In this document: piece by piece, positions 1 to 5,693 of the stretch | How positions within the stretch are numbered: position 1 is the first letter of the stretch | Layout of the letters: each line of letters opens with the position of its first letter | Source: an uncultured Verrucomicrobiota bacterium | GTDB taxonomy: Bacteria > Verrucomicrobiota > Verrucomicrobiae > Opitutales > Opitutaceae | Direction of reading: 5' to 3' | NCBI GenBank assembly: GCA_946481225.1 | Contig: CAMLNJ010000210.1 | Location: 1-5,979, forward strand | Length of the DNA stretch: 5,979 bases | Notes under the pieces: generated by a model | The model's input: only the letters and a program-made list of their open reading frames with translations | Told to the model about the DNA's origin: nothing | Database searches by the model: none | Position numbers and translations under genes: made by a program

Positions 1-853
1 GGAGCTCGTCGATGAAGAGGAGGATGCGGCCGTCGGAGGATTTCACCTCGGCGAGCACGGCCTTGAGGCGCTCCTCGAATTCGCCCCGGTATTTGGCGCC
101 GGCGATGAGGGCGCCCATGTCGAGGGCGTAGACGGTCTTGTCCTTCAACCCCTCGGGCACGTCGCCGCGCACGATGCGCTGGGCGAGGCCCTCGACGATG
201 GCCGTCTTGCCGACGCCGGGTTCGCCGATGAGAACGGGGTTGTTCTTGGTTTTGCGCGAGAGGATGCGGATGGCGCGGCGGATCTCGTCGTCGCGGCCGA
301 TGACCGGGTCCATCTTGCCCTTGCGGGCCTGGGCGCAGAGGTCGGTGCCGTATTTGGCGAGGGCGTCATAGGTGGCCTCGGGATTATCCGAGGTGACGCG
401 CTGGCTGCCGCGGGTGGCCTTCAGCGCGGTGAGCACCCGGGCGCGGTCGAGACCGAAGGATTTGAGGTATTTCGCGAAAGCGTCGGGTTTGGCGACCTCG
501 ACGAGCCCGAGGAAAAGGTGCTCGGTGGAGACGAACTCGTCCTTGAGTTGCTTCGCCTCGTCCTCGGCGCGGGTAAGCGCGTCGTTGACGGCCTGGGTGA
601 CGAATACCTTGGAGGTGTCGGTGCTGCCAGAAGCCCGCGGCAGGCGGCCGACCTCGCGCTCGGCGGCGAGCTGCAACGCGGAGACGGTGAGGCCGGCTTT
701 GTCGACGAGGGCGGGCACGATGCCGTTTTCCTGGCCAAGCAGGGCGAGCAGAAGATGCCAGGAGTCGACCTCGGTGTGGCCGTGGCGGCGGGCGATGGCC
801 TGCGCCTCGGACAGAGCGGTGCGCGACATCTGGGTGAGGGTCTCGGGGTTCAT
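1..853 (-). CDS. clpB: Chaperone ClpB (AAA+ protein disaggregase), N-terminal part, cut by window edge
   Basis: ATP-driven cytoplasmic disaggregase that works with DnaK/DnaJ/GrpE to pull polypeptides out of aggregates. The visible 284 residues are about a third of the usual ~860. They begin [18 protein letters not shown], the typical start of the Clp N domain (about residues 1-145), with its two repeat halves ([23 protein letters not shown]). The first AAA+ domain follows: [17 protein letters not shown] at 182-198, Walker A GEPGVGKT at 210-217, the substrate-gripping pore loop [13 protein letters not shown] at 252-264 (Tyr255), and Walker B ILLFIDEL at 277-284, where the window ends. The start is the ATG at 853-851, which gives the family N-terminus directly. 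No Shine-Dalgarno is visible in the AT-rich bases just upstream. Heat-shock control is expected for the family, but I see no sigma-32 or CIRCE site. Identity is very secure. Confidence 0.97.
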   Translation of the reverse strand, partial: MNPETLTQMSRTALSEAQAIARRHGHTEVDSWHLLLALLGQENGIVPALVDKAGLTVSALQLAAEREVGRLPRASGSTDTSKVFVTQAVNDALTRAEDEAKQLKDEFVSTEHLFLGLVEVAKPDAFAKYLKSFGLDRARVLTALKATRGSQRVTSDNPEATYDALAKYGTDLCAQARKGKMDPVIGRDDEIRRAIRILSRKTKNNPVLIGEPGVGKTAIVEGLAQRIVRGDVPEGLKDKTVYALDMGALIAGAKYRGEFEERLKAVLAEVKSSDGRILLFIDEL

Positions 854-1426
854 AGGCCGAAATATTTTGCATGCGCCGCGCCACGCAAGCGGCCGGGCGC
901 TTCCGAGGGAGCGTGCGCGGGCGGTGTGACAGCGGTCGGACGGCGTGACTCAGCACCGGCCTGCGGTCGCGCCACGGCGGCGCATCAACAGAGACTTCCC
1001 AGACCCCGAAAACGAAGACGGTCCGCGCCCGCCCCGGCGTTTTTAAAGCTAATAACATCCCCTATGCATGTGCTTTGCTCGCACCGTAACGAACGCGGAC
1101 CGAAACTCGGGTATTTAAGAACGCAGTAACCTCGCGTCGAAGGGGTGCCGGGGTTAAGCGGCTCCAACCGAAGCGACGCGGGCAACTCGCTTGCGTTGAA
1201 AACGTATTCGTCCGCCGCTGTCGAGCCTTTGGGTTGAGAATCCCGCGCGAATAACGTAAAGGCACAACCGAAGGATGTAAAAATCCCGTCTCACCTGCGG
1301 TATCGCGATCAAATCGCACTTCCCGGAGAGGCGCGAAGGAGGCGGCGGCAATGCTCGGACCGGCCACCAAAGAACCAGCGACCAAGGACGCCGAGGACGG
1401 GAACCGATCAACGCAGCGTCACCCCG
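854..1426. other. 573-base spacer between clpB and the upstream membrane-protein gene; likely clpB promoter and leader
   Basis: I find no convincing gene here. Open frames on both strands lack recognisable protein character. It should contain the clpB promoter on the minus strand. AT-richer patches lie at 861-868, about 1050-1072, 1110-1119 and 1270-1283, against a strongly GC-rich background, but no -35/-10 pair for clpB stands out. Small hairpins occur at 1165-1198 and 1305-1317 (GCGAT / ATCGC around CAA). On the plus strand TTGAGA (1234-1239), a 17-base spacer and TAAAGG (1257-1262) form a mediocre sigma-70-like pair. I looked for tRNA, tmRNA, SRP RNA and RNase P hallmarks and saw none. 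Confidence 0.6.
1165..1198. other. Imperfect hairpin in the clpB upstream spacer
   Basis: AAGCGA (1171-1176) pairs with TCGCTT (1187-1192) around a 10-base loop. A 2x2 mismatch follows, then CAAC (1165-1168) pairs with GTTG (1195-1198). It lies about 310 bases upstream of the clpB start, in a non-coding stretch. It could be part of a leader RNA, an operator or chance; nothing in it identifies a known RNA family. Confidence 0.25.
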
Positions 1427-1441
1427 TCAGCGAGACGCTGC
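1413..1441 (-). terminator. Possible weak terminator hairpin overlapping the stop of the membrane-protein gene
   Basis: GCAGCGTC (1413-1420) and GACGCTGC (1434-1441) form a perfect 8-bp stem around a 13-base loop that contains the TGA of the minus-strand gene (1429-1427). Read on the minus strand, it is followed by GTTGATCGGTT rather than a real U-run. It may therefore be an mRNA 3'-end stabiliser or a pause site instead of an intrinsic terminator. Confidence 0.3.
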
Positions 1442-2137
1442 CGGCCGAGCGAATACCGTGGCCCGCCGGGAATTCGCGGCCATCTGCACGCTGGCCCCTT
1501 GGAACAGATCTTCCAACGCCGCGCGCAATCGCTCGCCGTCCCCCACGGGCGCCAGGCTCGCATGCAAAAAACCGCCTGTCCGGGCCACTGCGACCTCTCC
1601 CGAAACCGCTTCGCGCAGTCGCGCCTCGAACCGCTCCGGCGGCTCGCTCCCCGAGAGATGCACCACCACCGACCAAACCCGCTCGCGGCCGTGTTCCCTT
1701 TCCCACGCGCGGGCCCGCTCGTGCAAGGCCGTCATCGACAGGCCCTCCGCCACCGGCGCGGGCGCAGGGCGCCCGCCCGGCCTCGTCGCCGACGGCGCCG
1801 CGGGCGGCACGACGACCGAGGAGGACGCGGCGGGCGGCGGAGACGGCACCATCCTTCGTTGCCGCACGAAGCGCCCGTAGACCACGGCGGCGACGAGCAG
1901 CAACAAGGCCGATCCCGCCACCGTGCCGCCAACGATCAAGATCCGACGCCGCACCTGCGCGTCGCGCCCGAGCACCCACGCGAAGGCGCCCATCGCCATG
2001 AAAAACACGCCCATGCCTTGGATCTGGCCCGGGCTCATGCCCTGGAGCTTGCGCGGCGCATAGCCGAACATCGGCGCCACCAAAGCCACCAAACCGAAAA
2101 CCAACAGGCTCCAACCGAAGCGGGTCCAAAAGCTCAT
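1427..2137 (-). CDS. Unrecognised membrane protein: three predicted TM helices, Pro/Ala linker, soluble C-terminal domain
   Basis: I do not recognise this 236-residue protein and assign no function. Hydrophobic segments lie at about 6-25, 41-57 and 65-88, with basic stretches after the second (RDAQVRRR, 58-65) and third (RFVRQRR, 89-95). A Pro/Ala/Ser-rich linker (about 97-130) leads to a soluble domain (134-232). That domain reads as alternating strands and helices: VWSVVVHLSG, ERFEARLREAV, EVAVARTGGFLHASLAPV, GERLRAALEDLF, SVQMAANSRRATVFA. This could be a ferredoxin-like alpha/beta fold, which is inference only. The ATG at 2137-2135 was chosen because a plausible first membrane helix begins right after it; the frame stays open upstream, but there it is antisense to the glycosidase gene. 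No Shine-Dalgarno is seen. It is divergent from the GH43 gene and points toward clpB. The strong coding character of the helices and domain makes a real gene likely. Confidence 0.75.
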   Translation of the reverse strand: MSFWTRFGWSLLVFGLVALVAPMFGYAPRKLQGMSPGQIQGMGVFFMAMGAFAWVLGRDAQVRRRILIVGGTVAGSALLLLVAAVVYGRFVRQRRMVPSPPPAASSSVVVPPAAPSATRPGGRPAPAPVAEGLSMTALHERARAWEREHGRERVWSVVVHLSGSEPPERFEARLREAVSGEVAVARTGGFLHASLAPVGDGERLRAALEDLFQGASVQMAANSRRATVFARPAASR

Positions 2138-2160
2138 GGGAGGGGTAGGTTGAAACCGAC

Positions 2161-2180
2161 GGAGAAAACGATTTTTCTCC
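2161..2180. promoter_or_regulatory. Perfect 8-bp inverted repeat in the divergent intergenic region (operator candidate)
   Basis: GGAGAAAA (2161-2168) and TTTTCTCC (2173-2180) are exact inverted copies around the 4-base centre CGAT. The element lies 23 bases upstream of the minus-strand membrane-protein start and about 180 bases upstream of the GH43 start. This is where a dimeric repressor site or a 5'-UTR hairpin would sit. It is AT-rich compared with its surroundings. As a terminator it is weak, because the stem is half A:T and no free U-run follows on either strand. Confidence 0.4.
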
Positions 2181-2292
2181 CGCGCCGCAACTCCTCCCCC
2201 CGCTCGCACGCCGCGCTTCCGCGCCTGCGAGATCCGGCGTTCTCCTCCGCGCCGCCGCAGACCCGCGCGCGATCCGGCCCCGGCGCCGCTCT

Positions 2293-2340
2293 GACGTGCA
2301 AATGACGCCGCCCTTGTGTCGGCACGTCGGCGCCGGCGCC
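2293..2340. promoter_or_regulatory. Spaced inverted repeat and 12-bp palindrome upstream of the GH43 gene
   Basis: GACGTGC (2293-2299) and GCACGTC (2322-2328) are exact inverted copies 22 bases apart. They are followed at once by GGCGCCGGCGCC (2329-2340), itself a perfect palindrome. Both lie 24-71 bases upstream of the chosen GH43 start. They could be operator half-sites or 5'-leader structure. In such GC-rich DNA, short palindromes of G and C are common, so the evidence is modest. Confidence 0.25.
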
Positions 2341-2363
2341 ATGCGGAGTTGCCCGCCACCACC

Positions 2364-3302
2364 ATGCCCGCCACCGCCCCGCTTGTCCGCACCCCCGCCG
2401 GCTTTTTGTTCGCCACCTTCAAAGGGGAGCAGAGCCCGCTCTCCGAGCAGGTCCATTTCGCGCTCAGCGACGACGGACGAGAATGGACCGCGCTCAACGG
2501 CGGCGAGCCCGTGCTCGTCAGCCACCTCGGCGAACGCGGCGTGCGCGACCCCTTCGTGCTGCGCTCGCACGACGGGGAGAAATATTTCCTCATCGGCACC
2601 GACCTCTCGATCCACCTGAACCCCGACTGGACGCGCGCCGTGCGCTCCGGCAGCCGCTCGATCATGATCTGGGAATCGCCGGATCTCGTGCATTGGTCCC
2701 GCCCGCGCCTCGCGGCCGTCGCCCCGCGAGACGCCGGCTGCACCTGGGCGCCCGAGGCCGTCTACGATGCGGAAAAAGGCGACCACCTCGTCTTCTGGGC
2801 CTCGACCACCGCGGGCGACGACTTTGCCAAACACCGGATCTGGGCCGCGCGCACACGCGACTTCCGCGCCTTCTCCGCTCCCTTCGTCTACATCGAACGC
2901 GAGGCGACGATCATCGACACGACGATCATCCACGACGGCCGCGCCTACTATCGTTTCACCAAGGACGAGAAGCACAAATCGGTCACCCTCGAGACCGCGG
3001 CGAAGCTCGACGGCGACTGGCGCGAGATCCCCGATTTTTCGCTTCGCGGACTCGTCGGCTACGAAGGCCCGCAGTGTTACCTGATCGAGCCCGGCACGCC
3101 GGAGCGTCCGCCGCTCTGGGGATTGATCCTCGACCACTATCTGGCGCGACGCGGCTACCAGCCCTACGTGACCCACGATCTCGCCGCGGGTCGCTTCGAA
3201 CCCGCCTCGGGCTTTCTCTTCCCCTACCCTTTCCGCCACGGCTCCGTCCTGCCTGTCACAGGCGAAGAAATCGCCCGCCTCCGCTCCGCCTACGGCGCTT
3301 GA
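2364..3302 (+). CDS. Glycoside hydrolase family 43-like protein (probable cytoplasmic arabinofuranosidase/xylosidase-type enzyme)
   Basis: Predicted inverting glycosidase of 312 residues, about the size of a single GH43 five-bladed beta-propeller domain. The expected active-site landmarks occur in order: RDPF with Asp62 as probable catalytic base, the WAPEAVYD blade motif at 128-135, ATIIDTTI with Asp185 as the probable pKa-modulating acid, GYEGPQ with Glu234 as the probable general acid, and RHGSV with His292, the conserved propeller-centre histidine. IMIWESPDLVHWS (100-112) is the usual propeller-strand signature of the family. There is no signal peptide, so it probably acts in the cytoplasm on imported oligosaccharides. 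The substrate cannot be read from sequence; family members mostly cut alpha-L-arabinosyl or beta-D-xylosyl, sometimes galactosyl, linkages. The ATG at 2364 was preferred to an in-frame GTG at 2316, which would add an Arg-rich, non-homologous-looking stretch. A GGAG lies 15 bases upstream, too far for a good ribosome site. No transporter or other sugar gene is adjacent. Confidence 0.85.
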   Translation: MPATAPLVRTPAGFLFATFKGEQSPLSEQVHFALSDDGREWTALNGGEPVLVSHLGERGVRDPFVLRSHDGEKYFLIGTDLSIHLNPDWTRAVRSGSRSIMIWESPDLVHWSRPRLAAVAPRDAGCTWAPEAVYDAEKGDHLVFWASTTAGDDFAKHRIWAARTRDFRAFSAPFVYIEREATIIDTTIIHDGRAYYRFTKDEKHKSVTLETAAKLDGDWREIPDFSLRGLVGYEGPQCYLIEPGTPERPPLWGLILDHYLARRGYQPYVTHDLAAGRFEPASGFLFPYPFRHGSVLPVTGEEIARLRSAYGA

Positions 3303-3330
3303 ACGAACGGCTCGAGAGCTGAGACACACA

Positions 3331-3346
3331 CGCGGCGTTTTCCGCG
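3331..3346 (+). terminator. Small GC hairpin after the GH43 gene (weak terminator candidate)
   Basis: CGCGG (3331-3335) and CCGCG (3342-3346) pair perfectly around the loop CGTTTT, 29 bases after the GH43 stop. No U-run follows, so it is at most a weak end signal between the glycosidase and the efflux locus. Confidence 0.2.
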
Positions 3347-3359
3347 GAGGGTCCGTCAC

Positions 3360-3388
3360 TTGACAGACCCGACTCGCCGATCTACCTC
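3360..3388 (+). promoter_or_regulatory. Possible sigma-70-type promoter for the metal-efflux locus
   Basis: A perfect TTGACA (3360-3365) lies in the 92-base gap before the efflux locus, the expected place for its promoter. At 17-base spacing the -10 would be TACCTC (3383-3388), a poor match to TATAAT. Transcription from it would begin near 3395, at or very close to the GTG start of the next gene, implying a very short or absent leader. The weak -10 could mean activator dependence, as with MerR-type or two-component metal regulators, but no such regulator is in the window. Confidence 0.3.
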
Positions 3389-3394
3389 CGCGCG

Positions 3395-3784
3395 GTGCCG
3401 TTCCTCCGTGCATTTTTTGCCTGGCTTCTGGTCGCCCTCTGGGTCCCGGCCAAGGCTCATTGCGAAATCGGCACGATGATGGGCGACATTGTCGCCGATA
3501 TCTGCGCCCAAAGCTGCGACCATGGCGCGGAAGTCGCCCACGGCGACCAATGCGCGGTCATCGAAAGCGGAGACTTTTTCTCCAACGCCTCCAACGCGTC
3601 GGCTCCGCTTCCGAACCTGGCCGTGCTCGCCTGCCTGTCGTGCTTGCACGCGGAGCTTTTGGCGCAGGCCGAGCCGCTTGCTCCGCCCGCCTGGCGGCCG
3701 GACCACCCTCGTGATTGGGTGCCTGTCTGGGCCTTTGCGCAACGCGCGGCTCCGCTTTCGCGCGCACCTTCGCTCATCGGATAA
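3395..3784 (+). CDS. Small exported Cys/His-rich protein, positional counterpart of CzcI; metal-binding role suspected
   Basis: A 129-residue protein with a clear Sec signal peptide: Arg5, hydrophobic core 7-18, and an Ala-x-Ala site giving predicted cleavage after Ala21. The mature part would start His22-Cys23-Glu24. It carries six Cys (23, 37, 41, 53, 80, 83) and five His (22, 43, 49, 85, 104), including CAQSCDH at 37-43 and CLSC at 80-83. This fits periplasmic metal binding or disulphide bonding. I cannot name a family. Small exported proteins upstream of czcC, such as CzcI in Cupriavidus, occupy the same place, so a metal sensing or buffering role for the pump is inference from position and composition. 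The GTG at 3395 is the only start that puts the signal peptide at the N-terminus; an in-frame stop lies at 3320-3322. There is no Shine-Dalgarno. The gene ends 134 bases before the channel gene, with hairpins between. Confidence 0.75.
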   Translation: MPFLRAFFAWLLVALWVPAKAHCEIGTMMGDIVADICAQSCDHGAEVAHGDQCAVIESGDFFSNASNASAPLPNLAVLACLSCLHAELLAQAEPLAPPAWRPDHPRDWVPVWAFAQRAAPLSRAPSLIG

Positions 3785-3804
3785 TCCGTCCCTGCGCGGA
3801 CGGA
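3785..3804 (+). terminator. Perfect 7-bp hairpin directly after the small Cys/His-rich gene (terminator or attenuator candidate)
   Basis: TCCGTCC (3785-3791) and GGACGGA (3798-3804) pair perfectly around the loop CTGCGC. The stem starts at the base after the TAA (3782-3784). Eight bases later comes TTTT (3813-3816), a short and displaced U-run. It may partly end transcription, so that the small gene is made in excess over the pump, or it may protect a processed 3' end. Confidence 0.4.
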
Positions 3805-3837
3805 CCGGCTGATTTTCCTCCGAGCGATCGGCAAACA

Positions 3838-3853
3838 CGTGCCTGCGCGCACG
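3838..3853 (+). other. Second hairpin with the same CTGCGC loop, upstream of the channel gene
   Basis: CGTGC (3838-3842) and GCACG (3849-3853) form a perfect 5-bp stem around CTGCGC. That loop is identical to the one of the hairpin at 3785-3804. The element is 65 bases upstream of the channel start, inside the 134-base gap. A shared loop on two different stems hints at a common binding determinant, but chance is possible in GC-rich sequence. Confidence 0.3.
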
Positions 3854-3918
3854 CCTCGCCTTCGGGGGACCGCCCTGAACCGCGCTCCTGCGATCCCGTC
3901 GTCTCCACCCGTCCCGTC

Positions 3919-5241
3919 ATGCCCATTTTCAAAAAACTCTCCATCCTCACCTCCTCCGGCCTCCTTTGGTTGGCGGGACTCTCGTCCGCTTCGGCCGCCA
4001 CCGCGCCCGAGGCCCCGCCGCCCGGCGCCATCACACCCGAAGCCACCTCCCTGCCCGCGCTCGTCGAGCACATCGTGGCGACCAGTCCCGAACGGCAGTT
4101 CTACCTGGCGGAAATCGCCGCCGCGAAAGCCTGCGGACGCGTCGCCGGGAAACTCGCCGATCCGGAGCTATCGTTCGACCTCGGCCACCGCCGGGTCAAG
4201 GACCCCGCGGGCGTGCTGGCTGGTGAAGGCACCGCATGGTCCGTCTCCGTCACGCAGACCTTCGACTGGCCGGGACGCTTGTCGCTTCGCAAGGCCATCG
4301 CGAACCGCCAGCTCGAACTGGCCGAGCTTGGCATGGCCCGGTTCGAACAGGCCTTGGCCGCGCGAGCCCGGACCCTCGCCTTCCAACTTCACGCGAGCCG
4401 AGCCCGCTCCGCGGCCGTCCGCGAGGTCGCCGACCGGTTTGCCAAGCTCAAGGAAACCTTCCTCGCCCGCGAGCCCGCCGGCCTGACCCCGCTTCTGGAG
4501 ACGCGAGTGATCGAGGCCCAGGAACTCGTGTTGCAACGCGAGGCCACCGAAGCCGCGCTCGAACTCCAGTCCGCGCTCATCGAGCTGAACCAGCTCCGCG
4601 GCGCCGCCCCGGATGCTCCGCTGAACCTGGCTCGCCCGAGTCTCTTTCTCCCGCCCGCGCCCTCCGCCGGCGACCTGATCCACGCGGCGAAGGAAAACAA
4701 CTTCGACTACCGCATGCGACGCGTCGAGGTGGAGCAACAGGGCTTCGCGGTCCGCCTCGCTCGCAACGACCGTTACCCCGGCGTCAGCGTGAGCCCCTTT
4801 GTCAGCTCCGACGACACCGAAGGCCGCGAGACCACGGTCGGCCTGGGCTTTTCGATTCCCATCCCCGTAAGCGGGCGGGCGGGCGCGGAAATCGCCGCCG
4901 CCGAGGCGCGTCGTCGCCAGGCCGAGACCGCCCTCTTCGTCGCACAACGAGAGCTGGACCGCGCCGTCCTCGTCGCCACTCAGGCCTATGCCACGAAAAC
5001 CGCGGAAGTTTCCCGCTGGTCGCCGGACGCCGTGGAAAAATTCCGCGAAGCCGCGGAACTCGCCGACCGGCACTACCGTCTCGGGGCGGTTCCCGTCGCC
5101 ACCTACGTCGAGCTTCAAACCAGTTACCTCGAGGCCGTGCAGGCCTTGCTTGCCACCCAGGCCGAGGCGCTCGCGGCCAGCATGGAGCTACAGCAGCTCA
5201 CCGGCGTGGAACTCGACCGCGCCTCCACCGAAAAACCATGA
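3919..5241 (+). CDS. czcC: CzcC-type outer membrane efflux channel (TolC family)
   Basis: Outer membrane component of a tripartite heavy-metal efflux pump; as a trimer it forms the channel that carries cations out of the cell. The protein is 440 residues, normal for CzcC. A Sec signal peptide (about 1-26, SASA|A) has no lipobox Cys, so it is not a lipoprotein as CusC is. The internal duplication of the family is clear. Repeat one has the strand VSVTQTFDWPGR (109-120) followed by a long helix. Repeat two has VGLGFSIPIPVSGR (307-320), another long helix, and the closing GAVPVATYVELQTSYLEAV (389-407). The ATG at 3919 was chosen because it places the signal peptide at the N-terminus; the frame is open further upstream but runs over the preceding gene. 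Its stop overlaps the next start (ATGA), indicating translational coupling. The metal is unknown; Zn, Co, Cd or Ni is likelier than Cu or Ag from the Czc-like pump that follows. Confidence 0.92.
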   Translation: MPIFKKLSILTSSGLLWLAGLSSASAATAPEAPPPGAITPEATSLPALVEHIVATSPERQFYLAEIAAAKACGRVAGKLADPELSFDLGHRRVKDPAGVLAGEGTAWSVSVTQTFDWPGRLSLRKAIANRQLELAELGMARFEQALAARARTLAFQLHASRARSAAVREVADRFAKLKETFLAREPAGLTPLLETRVIEAQELVLQREATEAALELQSALIELNQLRGAAPDAPLNLARPSLFLPPAPSAGDLIHAAKENNFDYRMRRVEVEQQGFAVRLARNDRYPGVSVSPFVSSDDTEGRETTVGLGFSIPIPVSGRAGAEIAAAEARRRQAETALFVAQRELDRAVLVATQAYATKTAEVSRWSPDAVEKFREAAELADRHYRLGAVPVATYVELQTSYLEAVQALLATQAEALAASMELQQLTGVELDRASTEKP

Positions 5242-5693
5242 AGCCCATCCTCTTCACCCTCGCCCTTTTCCCCGTCGCCTTCGGCCTGAGCGGCTGCGGC
5301 GACGGCCACGCCCAAGACCACGATCACGGCGCCGAACCCGTGCCGGCCTCGACCTACAAAGCCGGCCATGGCGTGCAACTCACCGACAAGGGCCGCGAGT
5401 TCGTCGGCTTAAAAACCGGGGAGGTCGCCTCCCACGCTTTCGACGGCGGGGAAGCGCCGGCCGTCCCCGCCGAAGCACTCCTGCGCACGGTGAAAGGCGA
5501 CTTCGTCTACGTGGCCAACGGAGAATGGTTCCTGCGCACTCCCGTAAAAACGGGACGCGCCGACACGACCCACATCGAGATCGCGGACGGCCTCTACGAG
5601 GGCGACACCGTCGTCATCCAAGGCGTGCGCGGACTCTCCCTCGCGGAAATCCAAGCCCTGAACGGAGGCGTCGGCTGCGCCGACGGACACTGA
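5238..5693 (+). CDS. Very short CzcB-like lipoprotein (mini periplasmic adaptor lacking hairpin and lipoyl domains)
   Basis: The gene sits where czcB belongs and encodes 151 residues instead of the usual ~350-520. It has a signal peptide with lipobox LSGC (lipidated Cys20), a His-rich start to the mature part (His24, 28 and 30, then 44), and VQLTDKGREFVGLKTGEV (46-63), like the N-terminal strand region of CzcB adaptors. It then jumps to AVPAEALLRTVKGDFVYV (75-92) and VKTGRADTTHIEIADGLYEGDTVVIQG (103-129), like the C-terminal beta-barrel and membrane-proximal part. The lipoyl/barrel-sandwich domain and the alpha-helical hairpin that contacts the outer membrane channel are absent. The reading frame is intact and overlaps both neighbours (ATGA at the start, TGATG at the end), which argues against recent decay. 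A Cys147/His151 tail may add metal ligands. It could be a shortened adaptor or a pump-linked metal chaperone. The relation to CzcB is fairly secure, the function is not. Confidence 0.8.
   Translation: MKPILFTLALFPVAFGLSGCGDGHAQDHDHGAEPVPASTYKAGHGVQLTDKGREFVGLKTGEVASHAFDGGEAPAVPAEALLRTVKGDFVYVANGEWFLRTPVKTGRADTTHIEIADGLYEGDTVVIQGVRGLSLAEIQALNGGVGCADGH

Noticed and set aside
384..1058. Long minus-strand frame overlapping clpB and its upstream region
   Set aside because: Out of frame with clpB; Arg/Pro-rich translation without motifs. The clpB frame gives an unmistakable Clp N domain.
1231..1246. GGGTTGAGAATCCC-like sequence resembling a tRNA T-arm
   Set aside because: It lacks the TTC-purine-A core of a T-loop, and no acceptor, D or anticodon arms can be formed around it.
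1062..1385. Minus-strand frames in the spacer (also 985-1185 and 1154-1411)
   Set aside because: No signal peptide, domain or ribosome site, and the frames overlap each other; treated as non-coding.
1351..2001. 216-residue plus-strand frame with a good ribosome site
   Set aside because: The product is an Arg/Pro/Ala-rich string typical of shadow frames and is antisense to a better gene. Kept only as a low-interest finding.
1419..3413. 664-residue open frame on the minus strand, antisense to the whole GH43 gene
   Set aside because: It is a by-product of GC-rich third codon positions; its translation is low-complexity with no family signature, while the plus strand gives a clear GH43 protein. 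Only its neighbour frame at 1427-2137 has real protein character.
4168..5118. 316-residue minus-strand frame over czcC
   Set aside because: Shadow of czcC; czcC shows a signal peptide and both family repeats.
5541..5554. CCCGT-AAAA-ACGGG hairpin
   Set aside because: It lies inside the mini-adaptor coding sequence, encodes a normal family segment (VKTG) and has no terminator tail.
5238..5693. Mini-adaptor gene as a decayed or frameshifted czcB pseudogene
   Set aside because: The frame is intact, has a proper signal peptide and lipobox, conserved-looking C-terminal region, and exact overlaps with both neighbours.
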